A DNA stretch of 21,633 bases, taken from assembly GCA_023244795.1 (NCBI GenBank), contig JAHFLR010000007.1, forward strand, positions 4,901 through 26,533, in the 5' to 3' direction. This document shows, piece by piece, positions 6,749 through 12,635 of this stretch. The notes under the pieces were generated by a model. The model was not told where the DNA came from. It did not search any database and worked only from the letters and a program-made list of their open reading frames with translations. A program made the translations under genes and the position numbers. Source of the stretch: a bacterium. GTDB lineage: Bacteria; Patescibacteriota; Minisyncoccia; UBA9983. The number at the start of each line of letters is the position of its first letter. Position 1 is the first letter of the stretch.

Positions 6749-7562
6749 TATCTTCCGTCACGCCGGGTGATTTTGTTTCGCAGATCATATCTATTTTGTT
6801 TTTCTTGGCGAAGGCGACGAGATTTTTAAATCCGTCCATGCCAATTTTGCCGGCTCCGATATGCTCGTGCCTGTCTACGTGCGAGCCGCACTCGCTCATG
6901 CTGTCGTTGGCGTGGATGAGCTTTATATTTGCCAGGCCGATATGTTTTTCTAGTTCCTTGAGCGCGCCGGTAAAATCATCCCTCCAATTATAACCGGAGG
7001 CAAAGCTGTGCTGAGTGTCTAGGCAAATGCCGGCCAGATTGTCTTTTAATCCGCCCAAGGCGGATTTCGCTCCGCTCAATATTTGCCCAATTTGTTTAAA
7101 GCTCGAGCCAATAACACTACCACTGCCGGCGCTATTTTCTATTAGCAATTTGGCCGAGCCGGTGTAGCCCTCAAAAACTTTTTGGAGGCCCTCAATGGTT
7201 TTTTTAATGGATTCTTCTTCTCCTAAATCTTTAAAGGAACCGAGGTGAGTCATTACATATTTGGCGCCTAGCAAACTGGCGCGCTCCAGCTCTTGCTTAA
7301 TAGAGCTGATAGAGCCGTAGCGGATGCGGTTGCTGGAGGAGGCGAAGTTTATAAAATAGGGGGCGTGGACGTAGACAGCCCTCAGCCCATAGCTTTCGGC
7401 CTTCAGCTTAAACTCTGCAACGGCGGCGCTTGTGAGCGGGCTTGCCCGGCCACCGGCTGGTGGTCGGGTAAAAATTTGCATCACCTCACAGCCCGCGTCG
7501 TGGGCGTTTTGAGGGGCGTTTTGCACTCCGCCGGCTATAGAAACATGGCAACCGACATTCAT
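6720..7562 (-). CDS. nfo: Endonuclease IV (AP endonuclease)
   Basis: 280 residues, close to E. coli Nfo. The enzyme cuts DNA 5' of abasic sites in base-excision repair using a trinuclear zinc centre in a TIM barrel. Visible motifs: N-terminal GCHVSIAGG, YVHAPYFINFASS, LIENSAGSG, ICLDTQHSFASGY, IHANDSMSECGSHVDRHEHIGAG and ICETKSP, which carry the zinc ligands. The start is ATG at 7562: the in-frame ATG five codons upstream overlaps a TATAAT box whose +7 falls on 7562, so the message looks leaderless. Compared with the usual family, the segment before CLDTQH is a few residues longer and is encoded by a perfect hairpin (7048-7066). It is convergent with the gene at 6011. Confidence 0.95.
   Translation of the reverse strand: MNVGCHVSIAGGVQNAPQNAHDAGCEVMQIFTRPPAGGRASPLTSAAVAEFKLKAESYGLRAVYVHAPYFINFASSSNRIRYGSISSIKQELERASLLGAKYVMTHLGSFKDLGEEESIKKTIEGLQKVFEGYTGSAKLLIENSAGSGSVIGSSFKQIGQILSGAKSALGGLKDNLAGICLDTQHSFASGYNWRDDFTGALKELEKHIGLANIKLIHANDSMSECGSHVDRHEHIGAGKIGMDGFKNLVAFAKKNKIDMICETKSPGVTEDIKTLKSLRD
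7048..7066 (-). repeat. Short palindrome inside nfo
   Basis: AATCCGCC-CAA-GGCGGATT, a perfect 8-bp hairpin within the coding sequence. It encodes part of an SALGGL loop just before the conserved CLDTQH motif, where the family normally has a shorter linker. Confidence 0.6.
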
Positions 7563-7568
7563 TGTTTT

Positions 7569-7574
7569 ATTATA
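7569..7574 (-). promoter_or_regulatory. -10 box of leaderless nfo transcript
   Basis: TATAAT on the minus strand; the seventh base downstream is the A of the nfo ATG (7562). The -35 region is poor. Confidence 0.6.
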
Positions 7575-7601
7575 CAATATTAACTTTTAACTTTATAACT
7601 T

Positions 7602-7629
7602 TTGACATTTGCCATTATTGTGGTAGTTA
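7602..7629 (+). promoter_or_regulatory. Promoter of gene 7666
   Basis: TTGACA (7602-7607), a 16-bp spacer and TAGTTA (7624-7629) with a TGG extension, inside the repeated TGTGGTAGT motif. It is divergent from the nfo promoter. The leader is about 30 nt. Confidence 0.65.
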
Positions 7630-7665
7630 TTAGTTAGAAAGCAAACAACCGCAAAAGGGGGAGCG

Positions 7666-8028
7666 ATGCTGGCTATCGAACTGCACGGTTTTGATTTGTT
7701 GGATCCCAACAGGGTCCACATCGAGAATGTGCCCAAGCCGAGGGTGGGTAAGTTTGACTCTCGATACCGCAGCGAGCTTTTCTTTTTGCTGCAGAGGGCG
7801 ATTGAGGACGATCTTCGGAAGGTGTATTTTTACAACGATATCGTGATCGACAAAATCAATTCGGAATGCTGGAGACTTTCCTCGCGGCCGGATCCGTTTA
7901 TCCGTATTTACGACACGGATCAGGCGCGTGTGTCGGAGGTTGTAAGTATTCTGCAGAAGTTTTTGAGCGTTGGTATCCAGGTTGTTTTGATCCACAAGTC
8001 TCTTGCGGCGAAGGTTTCGCCGGAGTAA
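7666..8028 (+). CDS. Small hypothetical protein
   Basis: 120 residues, not recognised. It looks like a soluble alpha/beta protein: strand MLAIELHGFDLL, helix SELFFLLQRAIEDDL, strand KVYFYNDIVIDKI, IRIYDTD, helix ARVSEVVSILQKFL and strand IQVVLIHKSLAAKV. There is no signal peptide and no cysteine cluster. The start is fixed by AAAAGGGGGAG four bases upstream of ATG 7666. It has a good promoter and a strong terminator, so it is an isolated unit between nfo and the next hypotheticals. Codons (GAT/ATC/CGG mix) differ from nfo. Confidence 0.75.
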   Translation: MLAIELHGFDLLDPNRVHIENVPKPRVGKFDSRYRSELFFLLQRAIEDDLRKVYFYNDIVIDKINSECWRLSSRPDPFIRIYDTDQARVSEVVSILQKFLSVGIQVVLIHKSLAAKVSPE

Positions 8029-8039
8029 TTTGCATGAGT

Positions 8040-8070
8040 CGGGCGGTTCCACACCGCCCGTTTTCTTTTT
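8040..8070 (+). terminator. Intrinsic terminator
   Basis: A perfect 7-bp stem CGGGCGG/CCGCCCG (8040-8046, 8054-8060) and TTTTCTTTTT (8061-8070). The end of the T-tract is part of the next promoter's -35 box. Confidence 0.88.
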
Positions 8071-8098
8071 GGACAAACTTTATTTTGTGTGGTAGTTA
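8070..8098 (+). promoter_or_regulatory. Promoter of the 8125-9500 pair
   Basis: TGGACA (8070-8075), a 17-bp spacer and TAGTTA (8093-8098), with the TGG extension and the shared TGTGGTAGT motif. It abuts the preceding terminator. The leader is about 20 nt with SD CCGGAGG. Confidence 0.6.
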
Positions 8099-8124
8099 GT
8101 AATTAGACAACCACCGGAGGCAAT

Positions 8125-8568
8125 ATGAGCGCCGAAGAGTCTCAAGAGAAAAAGATTCCCTTGGTCGTCACCTTGGCGTTTATCATCCCTCCCTTCCTCG
8201 CTCCTTTTATTTTACCTATCAAAGTTTACGGCGCGGCAACGCTTGTCGCCATGCTTGTCGGCGCTCTTGAGTGCCTCATCCTCCGCAAGGGAATACTAAA
8301 GATAAGAAATCCGAAGTACACCGAAGTCAAAATCGTATCAGGCAAAATTTTTTACATTGGGTTACTAGCTTGCTTGTTTTCTACGGTAGGCATTTGGAGA
8401 TGGTTTGAACCGGAAAAGAGTATCGGCCTCGTACGCTCTTGGGCCATGTTTGTTTGGATGATAGAGTTCGCTTACTACTGGTTGTGGTGCGCGGCACTAT
8501 TGGTGCTCCCACTGACGCACAACATCGGCGGGCCACAGAGCCCACCAGGGACCGACTCGCCAGAGTAA
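8125..8568 (+). CDS. Hypothetical membrane protein, four predicted spans
   Basis: 147 residues, not recognised. After a charged N-terminus (MSAEESQEKK) there are about four hydrophobic segments: residues 12-30 (PLVVTLAFIIPPFLAPFIL), 35-50, 73-90 (IFYIGLLACLFSTVGI) and 107-128 (MFVWMIEFAYYWLWCAALLVL). The polar tail is proline-rich. It is probably an inner-membrane protein with both ends in the cytoplasm. SD GGAGG sits four bases before ATG 8125. The next gene starts 17 bases after the stop with its own SD, so the two form an operon ended by the terminator at 9511; a partnership is inferred from this only. Confidence 0.75.
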   Translation: MSAEESQEKKIPLVVTLAFIIPPFLAPFILPIKVYGAATLVAMLVGALECLILRKGILKIRNPKYTEVKIVSGKIFYIGLLACLFSTVGIWRWFEPEKSIGLVRSWAMFVWMIEFAYYWLWCAALLVLPLTHNIGGPQSPPGTDSPE

Positions 8569-8585
8569 AACAGAGAGGAGGAACG

Positions 8586-9500
8586 ATGATCTTGAGACAA
8601 GAGCAGGGGCTTAGCCTTACTCACTTGGATAATCGTCCGGAGAGTCACATCTTTGCTCTCATTTCTACTTTGTTGTTGGCCTTCCGCGATTCTGGTTTCC
8701 CCGCAGAGGGCAAGGGCACAGAGAAGGAGTGCCCGGTTTCCGCGCGAGTGGCTCCCGTTGGCGATTTTTTTACCCGCCACAAGGGAGCCTGGGTGCTTAA
8801 TTCCGACTCATTGCCCAACGACTTTACCATCAAATCGATTGCCATTAACAAGCGTTCGATTATGGTGGAAACTTCTCCGGTTAATTGGGAGAAGCTCGCC
8901 GAAGCGATTGAGTTTTGGAGCGCCGGTCCGTTTTTTGCGGCTCCGGAAAAGCAGCAGGTGGTGGCGGTGGACGGCAAAACCGTTCTCGCCAACATCTCGC
9001 AAGTTCGCACTCCTCCGTATCGGCGCGGCCTCGGCCAGCCGGCTCCGCGAGTGATGTGGACGATTCCGCTCTCCATGCCCCAGGCGATGATCGTTGAGGC
9101 GGCTCACGCTGTTGACCTGGCCTACGGCCAGCTCGGAGTGCTTGAGTCTCCCGACGAAGAGGGAGAGCAGGCAACCGCTTCCGGTGCCAAGCAAAAGATG
9201 AAGCTCGATATCGGCATGCGCCCGATGCTGGAGCAGACGCCGTACCTCTCGCTTGAGATGCGTACGGTGCAGGAGCTCCAGTTCGCCATGTTATGCCAGC
9301 AGGCTCGGCATCTCGCAAGGATGCCTGAGGAGCTGGCGATGGGCTTTGTGCAAGATGTGGCCAAGAGTCTTGGCACAGGCGCCGCCTTTAACTTGCTTTT
9401 GACCTCGCTCTCGCAGAGGGTCAAAGACACCAATCCGGGCATCACCTGGAAGCAGGCGAGAGCGGCCTCCCGCCGCATGCTTGCTCAGATTGCCAGGTAG
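8586..9500 (+). CDS. Hypothetical protein, 304 residues
   Basis: Not recognised. It starts at ATG 8586 with a strong GAGAGGAGG SD; a longer reading upstream would run through the previous gene and is rejected. It looks soluble: a mixed N-terminal region (HIFALISTLLLAFRDSGF), a middle region with strands (VMWTIPLSMPQAMIVEAAHAV) and a long helical C-terminal half (TVQELQFAMLCQQARHLARMPEELAMGFVQDVAKSL ... ASRRMLAQIAR). There is no clear catalytic motif and no signal peptide. It is second in an operon with a four-span membrane protein. Codon use is G+C-rich, with many CTC, GCG and CGC, unlike ychF next door. Confidence 0.78.
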   Translation: MILRQEQGLSLTHLDNRPESHIFALISTLLLAFRDSGFPAEGKGTEKECPVSARVAPVGDFFTRHKGAWVLNSDSLPNDFTIKSIAINKRSIMVETSPVNWEKLAEAIEFWSAGPFFAAPEKQQVVAVDGKTVLANISQVRTPPYRRGLGQPAPRVMWTIPLSMPQAMIVEAAHAVDLAYGQLGVLESPDEEGEQATASGAKQKMKLDIGMRPMLEQTPYLSLEMRTVQELQFAMLCQQARHLARMPEELAMGFVQDVAKSLGTGAAFNLLLTSLSQRVKDTNPGITWKQARAASRRMLAQIAR

Positions 9501-9510
9501 GTAATATTGT

Positions 9511-9550
9511 CGGCCGGTCGCGCTACACGCGATCGGCCGTTTTCTTTTTC
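9511..9550 (+). terminator. Intrinsic terminator, 12-bp stem
   Basis: 9511-9522 pairs with 9528-9539 with one G-T wobble around a CTACA loop, then TTTTCTTTTTC. Confidence 0.92.
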
Positions 9551-9558
9551 CCAAAATC

Positions 9559-9567
9559 TGCTACATT
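9559..9567 (+). promoter_or_regulatory. Extended -10 of leaderless ychF transcript
   Basis: TGC followed by TACATT (9562-9567); the seventh base after the box is the A of ATG 9574. No SD and no clear -35 are seen. Confidence 0.6.
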
Positions 9568-9573
9568 AAACGC

Positions 9574-10650
9574 ATGTCACTATCTATAGGAATCGTCGGT
9601 TTGCCGAGCGTGGGGAAGTCCACATTGTTTAAAGTGCTTACAAAAAAGCAGGTGGATATTGCCAATTACCCATTTTGTACTATTGACCCAAACGTGGGCG
9701 TGGTGCAGGTGCCGGACCCTAGACTTGCAAAACTCTCGGAGTTTAGCAAGTCGGGCAAGACAGTGCCGGCCGCCATTGAGTTTGTTGATATCGCCGGCTT
9801 GGTAAAAGGCGCCGCGCAGGGTGAGGGGCTTGGCAATAAATTTTTGGCCAACATTAGAGAGGTAGATGCCATTGCCGAGGTGGTGCGCGTTTTTAAGAAT
9901 GATAAAATCATCCACGTGCACAAAGAGATAGACCCGGAGAACGATATCGGTGTTATAGAGACAGAGCTAATTTTGGCGGATTTAGAAACCGTAAATAAAA
10001 GGATCCAAAGCCTGGGTAGGGAGGTAAGGTCTTTAGACAAGGAGGCGATTAAAAAACAAGAAATTGTAGAAAAAATAAAATCAGCGCTGGAGAAGGGTAC
10101 TCCGGCAAAAGATTGTGGCCTAAACAAAGAAGAGATGCTTTTGGTAAAAGATTTACAGCTCTTAACTTTTAAGCCGATTTTGTATGTGTTTAACACCGCG
10201 GATGGGAACATGCCTTTTTCCATCCCAGGTGCGGAGGGAAAGGATTCCAAAAAGCACGATTCCCATCCGCTAAATTTTGTTTCGCTGGATATCAAAACCG
10301 AGGAAGATCTAGACACCATGAGCGAAGAAGATAAAAAAGAGCTTGGCCTAACAAGCAACTTAGATAAATTAATTACTGAGGCATACAAACTTTTGGGCCT
10401 AATGACTTTTTTAACAACTGGGGAAGACGAGACAAGGGCATGGACGGTAAAAGTGGGTGTAACGGCGCCGGAGGCGGGCACTGCCATACATACAGATTTT
10501 AAAGATAAGTTTATTAGGGCGGAAGTTATAAATTGGCAAGATTTGTTAAACTCCGGCTCCTACTCCGCCGCCAGAGAAAAAGGTTTGCTTAAAACAGAGG
10601 GGAAGGAATATGTGGTAAAAGACGGCGATGTCATAGAGTTTAAAATCTAG
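9574..10650 (+). CDS. ychF: Redox-regulated ATPase YchF (Obg-family)
   Basis: 358 residues, near the usual 363. YchF is a ribosome-associated P-loop NTPase that prefers ATP. Motifs: G1 GLPSVGKST (residues 9-17), NYPFCTIDPNVG, G3 DIAGLVKGA with the following GEGLGNKFLANIREVDA, a coiled-coil helical domain (about 130-180), a degenerate G4 region (YVFNTAD in place of NxxE/D) and a C-terminal TGS domain with TGEDETRAWTVKVG, TAIHTDFKDKFIRAEVI and a final VKDGDVIEFKI. About 22 residues (about 209-233) between YVFNTAD and LNFVSLDIK are encoded by an imperfect palindrome (10198-10270) related to one in leuS. The stop codon touches the -35 box of the next gene. The transcript appears leaderless. Confidence 0.95.
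   Translation: MSLSIGIVGLPSVGKSTLFKVLTKKQVDIANYPFCTIDPNVGVVQVPDPRLAKLSEFSKSGKTVPAAIEFVDIAGLVKGAAQGEGLGNKFLANIREVDAIAEVVRVFKNDKIIHVHKEIDPENDIGVIETELILADLETVNKRIQSLGREVRSLDKEAIKKQEIVEKIKSALEKGTPAKDCGLNKEEMLLVKDLQLLTFKPILYVFNTADGNMPFSIPGAEGKDSKKHDSHPLNFVSLDIKTEEDLDTMSEEDKKELGLTSNLDKLITEAYKLLGLMTFLTTGEDETRAWTVKVGVTAPEAGTAIHTDFKDKFIRAEVINWQDLLNSGSYSAAREKGLLKTEGKEYVVKDGDVIEFKI
10198..10270 (+). repeat. In-frame palindromic element, copy A (in ychF)
   Basis: Outer arms GCGGATGGGAA (10198-10208) and TTCCCATCCGC (10260-10270) are perfect 11-bp complements. The inner core 10213-10254 is also self-complementary and matches 34 of 42 bases of the leuS copy (13348-13389) without gaps. The core is read as PFSIPGAEGKDSKK, in the same phase as in leuS. 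The insertion lies between two conserved YchF segments. Confidence 0.85.
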
Positions 10651-10678
10651 TTGACAAATCGGTATTTTACGATACAAT
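10651..10678 (+). promoter_or_regulatory. Promoter of gene 10729
   Basis: TTGACA (10651-10656), a 16-bp spacer and TACAAT (10673-10678), close to the sigma70 consensus. The -35 begins on the base after the ychF stop. The leader is about 44 nt, ending in CTAGGAAGGGGG. Confidence 0.8.
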
Positions 10679-10728
10679 AATAGACGGAAATCTAACAACA
10701 CAACTAATCCCTAGGAAGGGGGTGCCTC

Positions 10729-11418
10729 ATGTCCATTTGGACGCTCTTGAAGGTGTGGTTCTTCTACTTCTTCCCGTTCTGGGCATGGTGCCCGGAGATT
10801 GGGGAGCCGGAAGATGCAGACTGTATCTTGGTTCGGGCCTTCGGTCGCAATCAGATTGATGACGATGAACTGGGAACAAAAATCCTCCGGATTCGCTCGA
10901 TGTCTGATGGAGACAACAAGCGAGCCTTCGATCGCCTGCGACGGGGAGGATTTCTTTCCGGAGCCTTCAACGACGAAGTTGCGCTTCAGTTGTTCTTGTA
11001 CGTCCTCGACACCAGCCACGTGCTCATTCTGCAGTGGGAGGTGGCCTTTTCGATGTTTAATTTGTCCGAGGAGTGGTACAGAGACAACGAGCATCGTATA
11101 GTTGTTCTCTGGCCTCCCAAGAGTGGCTACTTCTCTACTTACGAGGTTAAGAAAGCCTCGGTGGAGGAGATGCGCAAGCGCGGCCTAAGTTGTCCGCTCG
11201 AAGTGGCTCATCCGGCCATGATTGTGCGAGCCGTGATGATCATCTGGAGGCTGGGCGCAAATCCCATTGTTTCCCCCAGCAAACAGTTGTGGGTGTGGGA
11301 TGGGGGGTCGGTTCAGCCGTGGACCAGGGGTTTCGGCCTCTGGCTGATTCGAGAGGTTCTTGGCCGGGTTCACCACATCGTCTTCCGCTTGGTGGCATTT
11401 CGGCCGCCGAAGGGTTAG
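10729..11418 (+). CDS. Membrane-anchored protein, possibly DUF218/YdcF-like
   Basis: 229 residues. The first 20 residues are a hydrophobic, aromatic-rich anchor (WTLLKVWFFYFFPFWAW). The rest looks like an alpha/beta domain. The second half has the order expected of the DUF218 (YdcF/SanA/ElyC) family: a Ser-Thr-x-Glu stretch (FSTYEVKKASVEEMRKRGL), then LEVAHPAMIVRAVMIIWRLGANPIVSP, resembling the 'hP.H..RA......G' motif, then a closing helix (LIREVLGRVHH). The first half (DADCILVRAFGRN) would be the first strand, but the usual glycine-rich loop is not evident, so this is tentative. DUF218 proteins are linked to cell-envelope processes. It has its own near-consensus promoter, strong SD and terminator. 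Confidence 0.72.
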   Translation: MSIWTLLKVWFFYFFPFWAWCPEIGEPEDADCILVRAFGRNQIDDDELGTKILRIRSMSDGDNKRAFDRLRRGGFLSGAFNDEVALQLFLYVLDTSHVLILQWEVAFSMFNLSEEWYRDNEHRIVVLWPPKSGYFSTYEVKKASVEEMRKRGLSCPLEVAHPAMIVRAVMIIWRLGANPIVSPSKQLWVWDGGSVQPWTRGFGLWLIREVLGRVHHIVFRLVAFRPPKG

Positions 11419-11450
11419 CAGTACAATCGATAGGCGCATTTTGCGCACAA

Positions 11451-11497
11451 GGCGCCGGTTCGGGTTCACTCCCGCCGGCGCTTTTTTCTTTTTTTAT
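11451..11497 (+). terminator. Intrinsic terminator, repeat copy 1
   Basis: GCGCCGG (11452-11458) pairs with CCGGCGC (11475-11481), with an inner CGGG/CCCG helix around TTCACT, then TTTTTTCTTTTTTT. Bases 11451-11491 are identical to 11905-11945 (41 bp). Confidence 0.88.
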
Positions 11498-11510
11498 ATA
11501 CAAAAATTAT

Positions 11511-11539
11511 TTGATATCGGAGACTCTTTTTGTTAGCCT
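11511..11539 (+). promoter_or_regulatory. Promoter of gene 11592
   Basis: TTGATA (11511-11516), a 17-bp spacer and TAGCCT (11534-11539) with a TGT extension. The leader is about 46 nt and contains CAACA-type sequence, ending in GAAAGGGG. Confidence 0.5.
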
Positions 11540-11591
11540 AATTTTAGGTAGGACACAACATTCTAATCAACAAACGAAAGGGGTAACCCAA

Positions 11592-11891
11592 ATGGGTGTC
11601 GTCGGATTAACAGCCGCCGCTCAAAAAGGCAATGCTGCCCACTACGATTTTGTTAAGTCTCAGCATCTCCCCGATTGGTTGGAAAAAATTGCTCTCAAGG
11701 AGCAACACTACGTACACAAGGGCGACGGCACCTTCTTTTGTCCGGTAACCATTTCTTCCACCTCCGACCCTTACATATTTTACAGGGGGAAAGAAGGCGT
11801 TTTGTTTAACTTTTGCCCGATGTGCGGCAAGAAGATTGTCGGCTGGGGCAAAGAGGAAGAATGGCTCAAGTTTGTTGAGGTAAAGAAGTAG
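11592..11891 (+). CDS. Small protein with CPMCG zinc-knuckle half-site
   Basis: 99 residues, not recognised. The N-terminus is helical (LTAAAQKGNAAHYDFVKSQ), followed by LPDWLEKIALKEQ and a C-terminal beta region ending NFCPMCGKKIVGWGKEEEWLKF. The CPMCGKKI knuckle resembles one half of a zinc ribbon; only one other cysteine (FFCPVTI) is present, so a complete four-cysteine site is missing unless histidines (HYVH) help or it dimerises. ATG 11592 is chosen because GAAAGGGG lies just upstream; the long in-frame extension from 11190 runs across the previous gene and terminator and is false. The gene is bracketed by two identical 41-bp terminators. Confidence 0.75.
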   Translation: MGVVGLTAAAQKGNAAHYDFVKSQHLPDWLEKIALKEQHYVHKGDGTFFCPVTISSTSDPYIFYRGKEGVLFNFCPMCGKKIVGWGKEEEWLKFVEVKK

Positions 11892-11904
11892 CGTTTGGCG
11901 TTTC

Positions 11905-11945
11905 GGCGCCGGTTCGGGTTCACTCCCGCCGGCGCTTTTTTCTTT
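11905..11945 (+). terminator. Intrinsic terminator, repeat copy 2
   Basis: The same hairpin and TTTTTTCTTT tract as at 11451-11491, identical over 41 bp. It closes the zinc-knuckle gene. Confidence 0.88.
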
Positions 11946-11954
11946 GGTAAAATG

Positions 11955-11963
11955 TGCTATATT
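11955..11963 (+). promoter_or_regulatory. Extended -10 promoter of the 11991-leuS operon
   Basis: TGC followed by TATATT (11958-11963). The start would be near 11970, with a leader of about 21 nt that has no SD. The preceding T-tract leaves no good -35. Confidence 0.5.
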
Positions 11964-11990
11964 TAATCATTATCGGTTAATAAAAACCAG

Positions 11991-12635
11991 ATGAAAAACA
12001 TCAATTTTAAAAAGGTCATTCTAGCATTTAGTATTATGGTCGTGCTCAATATTTTCTTTAATATGGGCATTAGCGCTTTTTATAAACAACCAAAATGGGA
12101 GGATTTTTGCAGCAAAATTAATGCCAACTATCTCTCTAAAAATTCTTGCGAGTCGGTAGGGGGATTTTGGGTGCCCAACACTGTTAGCTATGATTATAAA
12201 GGTGTCGACCAAGCCGCTCCCACTAAACCGATTGCTGTGGCGCCGTGCACAATAACCAACGGGGTTACTAGCTGCCCAATAGATCAGGGCTACCATTGTG
12301 ATGTATCGGTAGAGCAAAACAAATGCCAAGCAGCCTATACTGATAAAATTAATATCTACAACAGAAATGTTTTTATCGTTTTAATCGTATTGGGCATCGC
12401 CTCGGTAATCGGCGGGTTCTTTTTTGAGAGATCCGGCGCGGTTTCGCTGGGCTTATCTTTGGGGGGCGTACTCTCTTTGCTTATCGGCACTATTAGGTAT
12501 TGGTCTTCTATGCAGGAGTTTTTTAGATTTGCAGTTTCCGGAGTAGCTCTGGCGGCGTTAATATGGCTGGGAGTTAAAAAGTTCGGAGACAAAAAGGACG
12601 AAGCAAAAGAGGAAACGAAAAATGAAGGAGTATAA
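11991..12635 (+). CDS. Membrane protein with cysteine-containing outer loop
   Basis: 214 residues, not a named family. Segment 1 (residues 8-28) is a hydrophobic signal-anchor. A loop of about 90 residues follows, with six cysteines (FCSKI, NSCESV, APCTI, TSCPI, YHCDV, NKCQA) that could form disulfides outside the cytoplasm. Then come three more hydrophobic segments (about 125-141, 145-166, 177-196) and a charged tail (KKFGDKKDEAKEETKNEG). The stop overlaps the leuS start by 14 bases, so it leads the leuS operon. A link to leucyl-tRNA charging is not implied; the pairing probably reflects compact packing. Codons are A+T-leaning like leuS. Confidence 0.8.
   Translation: MKNINFKKVILAFSIMVVLNIFFNMGISAFYKQPKWEDFCSKINANYLSKNSCESVGGFWVPNTVSYDYKGVDQAAPTKPIAVAPCTITNGVTSCPIDQGYHCDVSVEQNKCQAAYTDKINIYNRNVFIVLIVLGIASVIGGFFFERSGAVSLGLSLGGVLSLLIGTIRYWSSMQEFFRFAVSGVALAALIWLGVKKFGDKKDEAKEETKNEGV

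Noticed and set aside
8439..8585. N-terminal extension of the 304-residue protein
   Set aside because: It overlaps the membrane protein in another frame; a strong GAGGAGG SD marks ATG 8586.
9666..10487. 273-codon minus-strand frame opposite ychF
   Set aside because: Serine-rich shadow; ychF on the plus strand is unmistakable.
11451..11491. tRNA-like T-arm (GGTTCGGGTTCACTCCCG) in the repeated terminator
   Set aside because: The T-loop lacks the conserved A58 and no other tRNA arms are present; it is a terminator hairpin.
11190..11591. Upstream extension of the zinc-knuckle gene
   Set aside because: It would run through the previous gene, its terminator and the promoter; ATG 11592 has its own SD.
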